Shown here piece by piece: positions 23,276 through 34,301 of a stretch of DNA of 64,000 bases. The notes under the pieces are model-generated. The model saw nothing but the letters and a program-made list of their open reading frames with translations. It was not told the DNA's origin and did not search any database. How positions within the stretch are numbered: the first letter of the stretch is position 1; each line of letters starts with the position of its first letter. The stretch spans positions 144,881-208,880 of the forward strand of contig JACEFZ010024539.1 of assembly GCA_014155875.1 (NCBI GenBank), in the 5' to 3' direction. Position numbers and translations under genes: made by a program. This DNA is from Cepaea nemoralis (lineage: Eukaryota > Mollusca > Gastropoda > Stylommatophora > Helicidae).

Positions 23276-24105
23276 TTAACTTGCACGGCGCATGCATTGT
23301 CAAGCCGACGGAAAATAAGCAACTTTGTCGATGTCAAGGGTGATGGCTCTGTTGTTCAAAATGGCCAATATCCAAAACCATGAGTTGATCTGACATTTAA
23401 ATATTAACACGTTAGTGCAGTGGCGAAGTAGGGCTTCGAGACGATAGTTATTGGCACATAAGAATAAGAACTGTTACGCCAGTTGTGATATATTTAATTA
23501 TGAGGTGTATGTACCCTCCGATTGATAGTGAGCATGATGTTACACGATGTACGACTGGAGATAACAATTTCAAGAATAAAGACTGCTCAATTCTATGACG
23601 CTGAGTTCCGCTTCCTACAGTTGCTACGTGTTTGTATATTTCGTGAAAATTGTCAGAGCATCTGCTCAACGAGTCATAGATGTAAAGCCAAAGCAGGTCT
23701 TTGGAAAGATGAGGGATCATCCGGAATTTGAACCCGGGACCTCTCGGAATTAAGATTATTTCAAGATCGCGTTAATACAAGGACCGTTTATTTGATGTTG
23801 TTTTTCCCTCCATTCTTTACGGTTCTGTACTTCTCGTCCTTCGAAAATTCGTTTATAACGCAAGTAGACCCGCAAATCACGTTGTATGTAGACGTCTAGA
23901 CTTGTTCTAGTATGTGTTATTAAATTTAGCTACAATTTTTACGTATATTGTGTAGGGGAGGGTGGGGGTGTTATAAGGGAGGAAATATGAAAAGGGGGAA
24001 TGATGTTCTGAATATATGGTGAAGGGGTGCATGGGCCAAAAAAGGTTGAAAACCACTGCTTTACATTATGTTGAGGAGACCGTTTTGATATCAAGACATC
24101 AGACA
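23276..24105. other. Non-coding, possible hAT end near 24,040
   Basis: No coding frame was recognised. GGTTGAAAACCACTG at about 24,043-24,057 looks like the right end of a hAT-type MITE, but I did not find a matching left end with a target duplication. Confidence 0.35.
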
Positions 24106-24262
24106 GAACCACAGAAAATTACAGATACAGAAGTTGCAGGAAATTAAAATAAACATGGCAATGAGCTTGAATAATAGGGATACAGAAGTAATGGTAATAC
24201 CAAAGAAACGGATTACGACTATATGTAAAATTTACACCGATGGTATTAATATGGGGTTAAAG
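24106..24262 (+). pseudogene. Small RTE-like LINE RT fragment
   Basis: The translated piece (LQEIKINMAMSL, then a VMVIPKKRI block) lines up with the region just after the YADD box of the RTE-like LINE at 30.7-30.9 kb. It covers about 50 residues only. Confidence 0.55.
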
Positions 24263-24269
24263 TGAGTTG

Positions 24270-24370
24270 CGTGTCCTTGATAGGATGCCACATCAGTTTT
24301 GGCTGTTTGTGATTTACTGGGCAAATTTACGTTCAGTAGTTTGCCATTGCATTTTTAACGATCGACGCTC
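24270..24370 (-). repeat. SINE fragment, reverse orientation
   Basis: On the minus strand the piece reads ATGCAATGGCAAACTACTGA and then AAATTTGCCCAG, matching the SINE body at 23.17 kb. Confidence 0.65.
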
Positions 24371-24464
24371 ATTGCATGAAAACTTGCGCAAATCTGTCTG
24401 CTTTCAAATCGCCTGCAGCTGTGTTTTGAAGGCGGAATGCAGAAATTCCGATCAATTGTGCTGA

Positions 24465-25095
24465 TTTTTTACAATGGTATGAGCGTCGGTCATTCAGAAA
24501 ATATTAGCAAACTAATTAAAGTTAAAACTGTCTAGAACAGTGTTTCCCAACCTTTTTTGTGCCATGCCCCACTTAAGCCTTTCTAAACTTCATATTGCCC
24601 CCCTCCCCCGCCCCACGCCCCCCCCCCCCTCAACAAATACATTATTTTTAATATTCAAAAATTGAAATGTTCACTAAAGAAACTTGAATGATAGGTTTTA
24701 GGAAGAAATCACTAGGTAATTATTGAGCAAACACAGTAAGTAAATTTTCAAAACATATAATGGAGAACTGAAATTCAAGTACAAAATAATTTTAATGAAA
24801 GATTTTTCTATATTATTTTAATTATTAGTAATTATTTATTATTTAAATTTAGTGAGATTCTTGCGCTTGATGCTTGCTGCAAAGAGATCTTATGTCAGGT
24901 TCCAATTTAGTTAACTTCAGTCTCAAGTCTCCCCGTTTTGTTATACTCAGCCGATTTCTTCCATTTTCGAATTGCCCCCCTTAACAGTCAAATTGCCCCC
25001 CTGTGGGGCGTGGGCCCCACGTTGGGAAACACTGGTCTAGAACATCAAAGACAATCCTTAAATCGATGTGTTGATTACGACATCCTGGGTTGGTG
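24465..25095 (+). repeat. SINE copy split by a hAT MITE
   Basis: Its left part, GAGCGTCGGTCATTCAGAAA up to about 24,537, and its right part from 25,043, ending with an ATTACGACATCCTG segment, together follow the SINE body seen at 23.15-23.27 kb. The MITE at 24,538-25,034 interrupts it. Confidence 0.65.
24538..25034. mobile_element. hAT-type MITE, 497 bp
   Basis: The left end CAGTGTTTCCCAACCT and the inverted right end (ACGTTGGGAAACACTG) form terminal inverted repeats. GTCTAGAA flanks both sides (24,530-24,537 and 25,035-25,042), a perfect 8-bp target duplication. The interior is non-coding, with CCCC-rich stretches near both ends. Confidence 0.9.
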
Positions 25096-25256
25096 ATTGT
25101 TCATCAAGAATGATGATGATCATTTATCTCATTCAGTGGGGTTGAAAGTTTGGAACCGTAGTGAATTCTAAGATGGCTGGTAAACCTATTTTGGTTCGAA
25201 ATGTTCTTTGAAATGTGGGCAAAGAATGCTTGGCGTTCCAGAAGGAGGTCTCCAGC

Positions 25257-25348
<92 letters not shown>

Positions 25349-25411
25349 TGTGCGTGTGTGTATGTGTGTGTGTGTGTGTGTGTGGTTTTATGTTTTGTTC
25401 ATTTTATTATT

Positions 25412-25442
<31 letters not shown>

Positions 25443-25447
25443 GGGGG
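25257..25447. repeat. (GA)n-(GT)n-poly-T/poly-G tract
   Basis: A GA run (to about 25,304) passes into a GT run (to about 25,383). A poly-T stretch and a run of about 26 G end at 25,447. On the minus strand this tract follows the LINE 3' end directly, so it may have grown from the LINE tail. Confidence 0.95.
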
Positions 25448-26035
25448 AATCCAGCCTTCTATCACAGCTCTTGCAGTTCTGTTTGCTTCACAGGTGACTA
25501 CATCTTTGCGTAATGATGCACACAACGAATTTCGGTCTTTGGCAGCAGTCTCCCAAGTGTGATGAATTCTAAAAACTTTTAGTGAGATCTTTAATGTCTT
25601 TAAAGCGTTTCCTCTGGTGGCATTGGGAGCGTTTATCCATGGCGCAGCTCGCCGTAAAATTATTCGCGTAGGAAGCCTGTGATCTGGCATGCGGCCAGCC
25701 CAGCAAAACTGATTCCTCATTAGTAGAGTGTGGATACTGGGCATGGACGCTCTGTCTAGGACTTCAGTGTCTGGGATCTTGTCTTGCCATTTAATCTTCA
25801 ATAGCCTCCTAGGGCAGACTGTGTGAAAGTAGTTTAATTTCCTAGCGTGTCGCTGGTAAACAGTCCAGGTTTCACAAGCATATTAGCAGTGTGGATAATG
25901 CGACTACTTTGTAGACTTTCAGCTTTGTTTGCAGGTTTATTCCATTTCTGTCCCACACATTCTTCTACTGTCTGCCAAAGGCCTCTCTAGCCTTGGAGAT
26001 TCTTGCATTCACTTTCTGATATTCGGCTCGGTCGG
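25448..26035 (-). pseudogene. LINE 3' end fragment (minus strand)
   Basis: Reading the minus strand from about 26,035, blocks like AFGRL, YACETWTVYQRHARKLN and then IKWQDKIPDTEVLDRA, SIHTLLMRNQ and DRNSLCASLR are visible. This is the stereotyped C-terminus that follows the RT in RTE-type endonuclease-RT LINEs. Several frameshifts break the upstream part. The last part is an open frame of about 115 codons. Confidence 0.75.
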
Positions 26036-26813
26036 ATTAATCCCTGGAGCTTGCTGGTACATAACTACAGTCTTTTCCAAGTTGATATTTTGATATTGAA
26101 CTCAAAGTTGGCACAGGCATATGAGAAAGCTGAAGCGTTGTGTTGAATATCTGCCGTTGAGTTTTCCCAAGAAAATCATGCCCGTAAACAAAATCGATGA
26201 AGATAACGACGTTAATGGGGATTCCAGTGGAGTCTCTTCGTCCGGTAGGGAGCATCATGTGCTACAGGTGATACCCGATCATCATCGCGCAACTGTTTGC
26301 AAATTAAAGGTTACAAACACTAAATGTTGGTACATGGAATGTCAGAACAATTAGCCAAATAGAAAACTAGATCATATCAAGAAAGAAATGGAAAGAATGA
26401 AGATAAATATATTAGGGGTTAGTTAAATGGGATGACCAGGTTCAGGGAGGAAGGGGGGGGGGGGGGAGAGAGAGAGAGAGAATATTCAGAAAAGTATAGA
26501 ATTATCTACTCAGGAGGGATGGACTACAAAAGGGGAGTTGGCATAATTTTGAATCAAAAGTGCTAGGATAGTTAAAGGATTTTGGACCATCTCAGATAGA
26601 GTATAATTAGTGAAACTCCATGGCAAACCTCTGAATATTAACATAATACAAGTATATGCACCAACATCAGACTGAAAAGAAGAAGATATAGATATATTTT
26701 ATAATGAATTAGACATGTCCGTAGACCAGTGTAAACATTTGGAAATGAATGTCATATTCGGGGATTTCAATGCCAAAGTAGGCAACGGAAAGATGGTGTG
26801 ACTGGTGGCTATG

Positions 26814-26821
26814 GCCTAGGT
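26814..26821. repeat. hAT-2 left target-site duplication
   Basis: GCCTAGGT here matches GCCTAGGC at 29,126-29,133 at seven of eight bases. Confidence 0.75.
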
Positions 26822-29125
26822 CAGAGGTTCCCAAATCACAGCCCATGAGCCACTTGTATGTCGCCAGCTGACAGAAAGTGGCACGCGATGCCTCGTTATT
26901 TAATATAATATATAGTAATAATTTCAAACATGCACTAGGAGCGCCCCGTCAGCATTTCGCAACGAAAGGTTATGAAGTTCCCATATCCCAGCATTGTCGA
27001 CCAATCAGAGTGCGCAAGGCGCCATTTGTCGTCTGTTACAACTGTTTAGCAGAGTCGATAATATTGTGTTAAAATTAGATTTTTTTTCAAACAAAAATTT
27101 ACCATTAAAGCGCATAAACATGAGTATGGAAAATCTAAAATCAAACAATGGTTCTAAAATAAAACAAACTAAAGTGTGAAGAAGTTGCTTGTTGTGAATT
27201 CAACAAAGATTGGACGGAGAAATGTATGTTTATGCCTAGCCGCAGTAGTAAACCAGTTTGCTTAATCTGCAGATTTTGTGTTTCTGTAACAAACAAATTT
27301 AATCTGGACGACACTTAACGACAACACATTCAGACATAAATGCTCAATATCCGATCAATTCGGAGTTAAGAAAAGATTTCATAGCTAAAAAAGAAACTTC
27401 TCTTACCAGGCAGAAGTCAGTTGTCACCAAGGCTAACGAACAGAGCAAGAGTGCTGTTGTTGCGTCGTACGAAGTCGCTCTTTTGTTGGCTCGCAAAAAG
27501 AAGCCGTTCACTGATGCAGAAGAAATAATCCAGCCTTCCCTTAAAAATGCTGCTAGAATGCTTGGCGATAAAAAGTGTGAAACAAAATTTGATCAGATTC
27601 CTTTGTCTAATAATAATATGGCCAGGCGAGTTGAAGAATTAACCATCGACAAGGAGCAGCACATATCAAATATTGTAAAAAATTTTCAATGGCGATGGAT
27701 GAATCCACTGACATTTCTGACACATCTAGGGTCGCAGTTTTTGTTCGAGCAATAAACGATAATTTTGAAGTCATTGAAGAACTTCCAGGACTTGAATCGA
27801 TGCATGCAACTACCAAAGGGACTGATTTGTTTGAAACTCTGAAGTTGTGTGTAGAGAAAAACAACAGAGAATGGAATAAATTTAACAGTGTATGCACCGA
27901 CGGTGCTCCGGCTTTGATGGGTAAAAAGTATGGATGTCTAGTTTCATTGGAATAGTTTCTTGACAGCACTATATTAAATATCATTGTATCATCCACCAAG
28001 AAGCTCTGTGCGGAAAGACATTAAATCTGAAACTTCTACTACTGATACACTGTGATGTCAGATGGTTATCTAAAGGGAAAGTTCTGTCACGTTTCTGGGA
28101 ACTGAAAAATAGTGTCTATCTGTTTCTGTCTGAAATAAATGAATTATCTAGAGAACGAGAATGTCTGCTGAACTATGACTGGCTTAATGGCCTGGCATTT
28201 TTGGTGGACATCACGTTTCATGTAAACTCTTTAAATGCGATGATCCAGGGGGGAGGGGGAGGGCTATTCAAAAATGTGTGCGATGACATTTCTTCATTTA
28301 AAATAAGAATACGAATTTAAAGGCGTTTCCAACTCTGAAGACTCTTGTGGCGGAAAAGAAATATGACTTGTTACAGTACAAAGTAAAAGCTCAAAGTCTT
28401 CTGGATATCTTTCACTCGAGATTTCAAGAGTTCACAATAGAGGAGGATAATGTTGCCCTCTTCATAAATCCGTTCGTATTTCCTGATGCCAAGCTCTGTC
28501 AATTACAGTAAAATCTTCAGCACGAAGTAATTTATTTGAAATGCAATTCTGCACTGAGATGTAACTTTCTGGAGCTGCCTGGTTCACTTTCAGCTGATCA
28601 TATGATTTTATTCTGGTGACTATTGCCCGTCAAACAATTTGAACACCTTCGTTCATTCGCCCAGAGATACATTTGTCGTCGTTTTGGTTCGACTTACAGA
28701 TGCGAGCAGTCATTTTCCGCAATGATGTTATAAAAAAACAAGCAACGTTCCACTCACCGACAGTAACCTAGCTGCGCTTATGACTTAGGACACGACAGAT
28801 CTGTTCCCAGACATTGATAAACTGGTATCTGAACTTAAGTAACTGGTTATGAAGAACAGTTGCAAATGTAAATTAATTACATTAATAACGATTTTCGAAA
28901 CTGATTAAAAATTTATTGTTAAATGAACTTTTGATTTTAAACCAAAAAATTACCGCAGTGTAGTACTGACACTGATTGCCTTTAAAGTTTTAGAATTTTG
29001 TTGACGAAAGTTAAGAACGGTAAAAATGATATTGCACGACTTTTATAGTATTATAACGTTGTGGCCCGCTTAACTACCGGAAATAGTAGATATGGTCCTC
29101 TGCTTGAAAAGCTTGGGAACTACTG
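26822..29125 (+). mobile_element. hAT DNA transposon (hAT-2) inside a LINE
   Basis: This 2,304-bp element starts CAGAGGTTCCCAAATC and ends with the inverted equivalent (GCTTGGGAACTACTG). It has an almost perfect 8-bp target duplication. The interior carries a decayed but nearly full-length hAT transposase on the plus strand. It interrupts the LINE endonuclease between the GGYGLG-like segment and the KRGERL segment, so it is younger than the LINE. Confidence 0.88.
27200..28905 (+). pseudogene. hAT transposase (ZBED5/FAM200-like), broken
   Basis: Conserved blocks appear in the expected order across several frames. An ALLLARKKKPFTDAEEII-like N-terminal block lies near 27,480 and MARRVEELTIDKE near 27,620. 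AMDESTDISDTSRVAVFVRA lies near 27,690 and CTDGAPALMGKK near 27,895. HCDVRWLSKGKVLSRFWEL lies near 28,050. The C-terminal dimerisation block (FGSTYRCEQSFSAM) lies near 28,685. Stops and frameshifts separate them, so no functional product is expected. The DESTD and CTDG blocks identify the hAT group that was also domesticated as vertebrate FAM200/ZBED genes. Confidence 0.82.
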
Positions 29126-29223
29126 GCCTAGGCGATAGGAAGAAGAGAGGTGAAAGATTAATAGCATGGGCAGAATACTGTGAAATGGTAATAGGTAACA
29201 CCTGGTTCAAACACCTCCTCGAC

Positions 29224-29226
<3 letters not shown>

Positions 29227-29315
<89 letters not shown>
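29227..29315. repeat. (TA)n microsatellite in LINE endonuclease
   Basis: About 44 TA units lie inside the LINE endonuclease frame, between FKHLLDN and MEKHLRNQIDYIL. The frame stays open because the repeat reads Tyr-Ile. Confidence 0.97.
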
Positions 29316-29317
<2 letters not shown>

Positions 29318-29908
29318 AAAAGCACTTGAGAAATCAAATTGACTACATACTGATTACAAATTGATTCATAAGCAGTTCAGTGGGAGCAAAAACTAGACCA
29401 GGAGCAGGTGGACATAGTGACCATGTGCCAGTTATAGGAAAGATGAGGTTAAGACTTAAAACCATAAAGAAAACCCCCAAAAAACATCAAGCTGGATCTA
29501 GCATTACTTAAAACAAACAAATAAATTAGAGAAAAGTACAATGTTACTGTAAAGAACAGATATAATGCCATGGAGATAATACAGACTATTTATGAACAAT
29601 GGGACATGTTGCGGAAATCAATCCAATAGACATAAATAGAAATCATTCCACTTAATAATAGAATTGCAAAAAAGAAATGGATGACATATGACATTTCGCA
29701 GATGATGGGTGAAAGAAGAAATAAAAAGCAAGATAAAGAAGAATATAATAGATTCCATAAAGAAATAGTAAACAAATGCAAAGTGTCTAAAGAAGTATAG
29801 CTGAATCAACAGTGCATGGAAATCGGGACAAACTATGGAAAAGACTCACATTTCAACTATCAACAAATAAATACAATAACTAGGTAGGAAAACATGAAAT
29901 AACACTGA

Positions 29909-30985
29909 ATGTTTAAACAAGATGATATAGTCAATAGTTGGACAGAATATCTGGAAGAACTGTATGATGATAGGAGACTGGATGTAAATATTCAAAACAA
30001 TGGTAAGGGTCCACTAACACTTGCAGCGGAAGTTGAAATTGCACTACATCGCATAAAGAAAGGAAAGACACTCGGTCCGGAGAACATTACACTGGAGGAA
30101 ATTGATGTTCTGTGTGATTTTGGAATCGAAATACTGACAAAATTTCTAAATATCATCTACACTAGTTGATACATTCCTAGTGATATATTAAAATCCATGT
30201 TTATAGCTCTGCCAAAGTAACTAGGAGCTTTAGAATGCGAAGAGCATCGCACAATAAGTTTTAAGAATTACATGACAAAGCTGCTACTGAGAATTATGAA
30301 AAGAATAAGAAACAACATTACACTAGAAATTAATGACGAATAGTGTGGATTTGTGGAGGGAAAGGTCACAAACAACGCTATATATTCTCAGGACACTATT
30401 AGAAAGAGCTATAGAATTAAAAACAGATCTGTACCTATGCTTCATAGACTATACAAAAGCATTTGACTATGTGAAACATGATGAAATAATAAAATTACTA
30501 AAGCAACTGAACATTGACGGCAAAGATCTGAGAATAATAAAGAACATATATTGACAGCCTGCGGCCATAAGAATCAACAACCTGGTAGGAACATTTCAGT
30601 GTATAAAGATGAGCGTCAGACAAGGTTGTGTAATGTCTCCTGATTTCTTCTCACTGTACAGTGAATATATAATGAGATCTACAGAAAATATGTCAGGGAT
30701 CCTGGTTGGTGGACATAATATAAATAACTTACGTTATGCTGATGACGCCGTTCTGATAGCAACATGTCAGTAGGAACTACAGGAAATGAAAGATACAGTA
30801 GTTGTAGAAAGTGAAAATATTGGTCTCAGCTTGAATGGAAGAGACAAGCCATGGTGATATCAAAGAAACAGATTGTGTCTAAATGTGCAGTTAAAGCAAA
30901 TGATGTTATTTTGGGACAAATGCAGAAATTCAAATATCTAGGCACATTGATCACATCAAATGGAAGATGCATCATACAGATAAAG
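29909..30985 (+). pseudogene. RTE-like LINE reverse transcriptase, broken
   Basis: RT blocks seen in order are KGKTLGPENI near 30,060, the EEHRTISFKN block, LYLCFIDYTKAFDYV near 30,430, and VRQGCVMSPDFFSLYSE near 30,620. NLRYADDAVLIAT follows near 30,730 with the YADD catalytic pair intact. Stops at about 30,167, 30,220, 30,344, 30,552 and 30,772 break the frame. The segment ends near 31,050, where a reversed SINE follows. Confidence 0.8.
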
Positions 30986-31059
30986 AACATAATAGGATAA
31001 GCAAAATCTGCATTCTATTAGATGAAGAACATTTTATGCAATAAGTCCTTGTCATTGGA

Positions 31060-31310
31060 AGTTTTTTTTCCGCATATCCTTTACAGGACATCGCTGTCAA
31101 CATCAGCATCTCTCAGCTGATGGATGATTTCTTGGCAGGATTACGCTCAGTAGTTTTCCATTGCTTTCTAAGCGACTGGCTCACATACCCCGTAAGTTAC
31201 TGACGCGGAGAGAACCACTACCAATTCTCACACATATCACGTTACTGACGAGAGTATACGGGATTACGGAGAAAGTCGTGTAACCCCTAGACCAGAGAGA
31301 CCGACTCATT
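31060..31310 (-). repeat. tRNA-derived SINE, reverse orientation
   Basis: On the minus strand the head reads GTCTAGGGGTTACACGAC (A-box-like). It is followed by GTAGTGGTTCTC (weak B-box), CTTAGAAAGCAATGG, GATGTTGACAGCGATGTCC and a short A-rich tail at about 31,060-31,068. It matches the copies at 8.8 and 23.1 kb over its whole length and is the most complete copy in the window. Confidence 0.8.
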
Positions 31311-31799
31311 GGAAGTTAGAAAACGCATTTTTGTGGACACACATAGCTTGTGGACAGTAATGATATTCCTCTATAATTTTCACATTGGAACTTGTCTCCT
31401 TTCTTTAAGATAGGTATCGGTAATGGCTCTTTCCAGTCATGAGGTAATTCTTCTGTCCTCCAGATTTTTATTATTAGTTCGTATAGCTTTAGATGTAATG
31501 CATGGCCACCCGCCTTTATAAATTCAGCAGCAATTCCATCAGCCCCAGTTGCCTTATTGTTTTTAAGTCGTGTTATTACATATAGGATTTCTTCAAATGC
31601 AGGTTCTTCAATTTGTGGTTCACACGTTAGAACCTCTTCCTATGGGAAGGTGTCACTTGGAGCTTCACAATTTAGTAATTCAACAAAATATTCTTTCCAT
31701 GTGTTACACATTTCCTCATTGGTATTTATCACATTCCCATTTTTGTCTTTTAAACCATATGTGTTGTGTTGGTGCCCTCGTTTCATTGACTTCAGTTCT

Positions 31800-32996
31800 T
31801 TAAAAAAACTTTCTGGATTCGTTTTTCTGGTGATTAGTTTCCATATCTTTGATTATATTACTCATATATTCTCGCTTCTGCTGTCGAACTATTTTTGTAG
31901 CCTCTTTACATTCATTTCTATATTGCTCTTCCTTTTGGATGTTGTTGATGTCATTTAACCATAAATGTCTGGCATTCTTTTTCCTAATGACTGCTTCTTC
32001 ACATTTTTGATTGAACCATCTGTTCTTTCTATGCGTGGTTAACACACCGAGACATTCTTCTGCGGTAGATTGAATTGTATTCTTGATGTTCAACCAAGTT
32101 TGGTCAACGCTTTCCTCCAAAGGGTTTTGCAGAGTTTCAAGTTTACATTTTATTTCATCTGTAAATTTCTCTTTGACTGTAATTTCTTGTAGTTTTTCTC
32201 TGTTATATGTTGGGTGTAATCTTTGTAATTTAGTATAGAAAGCTCTCTTAAGTTTTATTTTAAATTTTGCTCCAACGAGGAAGTGGTCGCTGTGGCACTC
32301 AGCTCCTCTATAACTTCTAACTTGTTGTATGTTTGATGCATTTCTGTTGTTAATTAAAATGTGATCTATTTGATTATAGGTTCTCTTGTCACATGATTTC
32401 CAAGTTTGTTTGTGTATATCCTTTCTTTGTAGTCTGGAACTGCTAATCTGCAGTCCTTTGGATTCTGCCAGGTTGATGACTCTCCATCCATTATCATTTG
32501 AAGTTGTATGTAGGCTTTCCATACCGGCCACTTTTTTATGAGTTTGCTCTCTACCTATTTTTGCATTGAAGTCTCCCAGCACAATCAGGATGTCCTGTTT
32601 GGGGGTTTCTTCTATGACATCTTCCAAATCATTATAAAAGTCTTCTTTAACGTCATCTTCTTTCTCTTCAGTAGGTGCATGTACATTAATCATCGTTATA
32701 TTTTTCCATTTACCTTTTATTCGTAATTTACTAATTCTGTCATTAACAGCTTTAAAGTTTAGAACGTTCCCCCATAACTCTTTTTTGATGACAAAACCTG
32801 TTCCTAATTCATGTTTATTTTGGGTGTTTCCTCCATATATTACAATCATTCCATTTTGCTCTAAAGTACCCTCTCCTGGCCACCTTATTTCTTGAATTGC
32901 TGTTATATCCATTTGATATTCAACCAGCTCCCGGGTTAGTTCTTCAGCCGCTCCAGCTCGATATAGTGTCCGTACATTCCATGTTCCAAATCTCAA
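31800..32996 (-). CDS. LINE endonuclease ORF (398 codons), RT missing
   Basis: This intact frame encodes an exonuclease/endonuclease/phosphatase-type domain that nicks target DNA. It begins MRFGTWNVRTLY, a typical start for RTE-type elements. Key blocks are AIQEIRWPG (metal-binding glutamate), INVHAPTEE, VLGDFNAKIG, NQIDHILIN and CHSDHFLVG (catalytic Asp-His). About 170 residues of linker follow. The frame ends at 31,800; RT similarity continues further down in another phase after a stop. It is an intact domain from a broken element, not a host gene. Confidence 0.85.
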   Translation of the reverse strand: MRFGTWNVRTLYRAGAAEELTRELVEYQMDITAIQEIRWPGEGTLEQNGMIVIYGGNTQNKHELGTGFVIKKELWGNVLNFKAVNDRISKLRIKGKWKNITMINVHAPTEEKEDDVKEDFYNDLEDVIEETPKQDILIVLGDFNAKIGREQTHKKVAGMESLHTTSNDNGWRVINLAESKGLQISSSRLQRKDIHKQTWKSCDKRTYNQIDHILINNRNASNIQQVRSYRGAECHSDHFLVGAKFKIKLKRAFYTKLQRLHPTYNREKLQEITVKEKFTDEIKCKLETLQNPLEESVDQTWLNIKNTIQSTAEECLGVLTTHRKNRWFNQKCEEAVIRKKNARHLWLNDINNIQKEEQYRNECKEATKIVRQQKREYMSNIIKDMETNHQKNESRKFF

Positions 32997-33244
32997 GAGT
33001 CCTTTAACGTTCCGAGGTTGTTGTCCAAATAAGTCAGTCCGAATTCGAGACTTATGTATCTGTCTCGTAGCAAAATAGTTTTTACAAAGGTGGGGATGTT
33101 AACCCCACGCTTCAACCCCCAACCTGGAGAACCAAGGTGTTTCTCTTTGTCTGTTCTCTACCCTTTGACCTGTCCGGCTTGGGAGGCCCTGCTGGTAGCT
33201 ACTCTACCGCCGGCATAGCTCTCAGGGTCATTGATAAACTCAAG

Positions 33245-33283
33245 CTCCCCCACCACGACAAGGTGGAAACACCATCGGGGGAG
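33245..33283. other. Hairpin at the LINE 5' end
   Basis: CTCCCCC at 33,245-33,251 pairs with GGGGGAG at 33,277-33,283. An inner CCACC/GGTGG pairing is also possible. It stands at the very 5' end of the reverse-orientation LINE. RTE-type leaders commonly open with such a GTGGTGGGGGAGCTTG sequence. A ribozyme or RNA-structural role is only a possibility. Confidence 0.55.
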
Positions 33284-33289
33284 TTTATA

Positions 33290-33620
33290 GAAGAATGGTG
33301 AAAATTAATTGGAAAGCCAAAATGAGCAATCTGGACATTTTGAGGAAAACTAAGTCGCAAAGACATCTTATCATAAACATCAGAAAGAGGCAGTCATCGC
33401 TTTTTGGCCACTTTATGAGAAGACAAAACTTGGAACATGTCATGAGAACCGAAACGATTTGCAGAAAGAGCGAAAGGAGGAAGACATAGCATAGAGGGAT
33501 AGAGAAGATTCTCGACAGTCTTGTGTTATTGCACTGAATGGAGTCAACACACGAATTGATCCATGCGTCGGAGATGGCAATTTGTGGAGAGGCATGATCG
33601 CCCACGCCAGCCGGCCAGGC
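33290..33620 (+). pseudogene. LINE 3' end fragment (plus strand)
   Basis: A frame with NWKAKMSNLDILRKT, IRKRQSSLFGHFMRRQNLEH and a following R-R-K-T stretch matches the stereotyped C-terminus of RTE-type LINEs. It runs directly into a CT microsatellite that may derive from the tail. Confidence 0.75.
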
Positions 33621-33638
33621 ACTGGATGATTATAATGG

Positions 33639-33642
<4 letters not shown>

Positions 33643-33720
<78 letters not shown>

Positions 33721-33731
33721 TGCTGCTGCTG
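33643..33731. repeat. (CT)n then (CTG)n microsatellite
   Basis: About 38 CT units are followed by four CTG units. Confidence 0.97.
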
Positions 33732-33984
33732 CCAGTAGTTGTTCGCAACTCGTCTACTATTTCAGACCCTGATTATTAATAATAGAGAGACTGACCACAC
33801 ATTTTTCCTGTTTTTCAGATATATTGTATTGTATTGATTTCCATTTTCATAAGTTGTTATTTACGTCTTGAGTCTTGAGTATAATTAACTCCATTATACA
33901 TTTTAGCAAATGATGACCTAAATCTAATGAATTTTTGTATTTGTCCAAAATGAATACCAATCATTTCAGTGTTATTTGCGTCTA

Positions 33985-34200
33985 GAGTGTTTCCGCAGAC
34001 TTAGTTAGTCTTTCCTCTTGAGCCTAAGGCGGCGCATAGGGCAGAAGTCCTGTCTCTCCATGCTTGGCGGTTCGCTGCTATCTGTTGTAGATCTTGGATA
34101 TTTACTTGGCCATTGAATGAGCCTTCTCTAATGATGGTTCTACGCAGGGTCTCTCTTGGTCTTCCCCGTTTGGAAAGAACCGCAGACTGCACACTGAAAT
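33985..34200 (-). pseudogene. LINE 3' end fragment (minus strand)
   Basis: The minus-strand frame contains RGRPRETLRRTIIRE and LQQIAANRQAWRDRTSALCA, which close many RTE-type LINE ORFs. About 60 codons remain. Confidence 0.65.
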
Positions 34201-34301
34201 TTAATTTGTTGAACTGTAAAATTCAGTATGCTATTCTTTTCTTGAAGCATTAAGGCAAAAAAACTACAAATGATAATAAAATAAAATAAACTTACCATAA
34301 A

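Larger units (their letters stand above)
26300..31055 (+). mobile_element. RTE-like LINE interrupted by hAT-2
   Basis: Endonuclease blocks start near 26,310 (a decayed TWNVRT-like start) and continue with INILGVS, NIIQVYAPTSD and VIFGDFNAKVGNGKM up to 26,810. The hAT-2 element then intervenes. The same endonuclease frame resumes at about 29,126 with a KRGERLIAWAEYCEMVIGNT stretch and NQIDYILITN. RT blocks run from about 29,910 to 30,980. Multiple stops are present. Confidence 0.8.
31325..33290 (-). mobile_element. RTE-like LINE, 5' part in reverse orientation
   Basis: From 33,290 downwards the minus strand carries a 5' leader, an intact endonuclease ORF and the N-terminal part of the RT (NNKATGADGI, LPIPILKKGD, CENYRGISLL near 31,360-31,560). 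It stops abruptly near 31,330, before the palm motifs. Loss of the 3' rather than the 5' half is unusual for a LINE and points to later deletion or rearrangement. Confidence 0.78.

Noticed and set aside
24043..24057. Possible right end of another hAT MITE
   Set aside because: I found no left end with a matching 8-bp duplication upstream.
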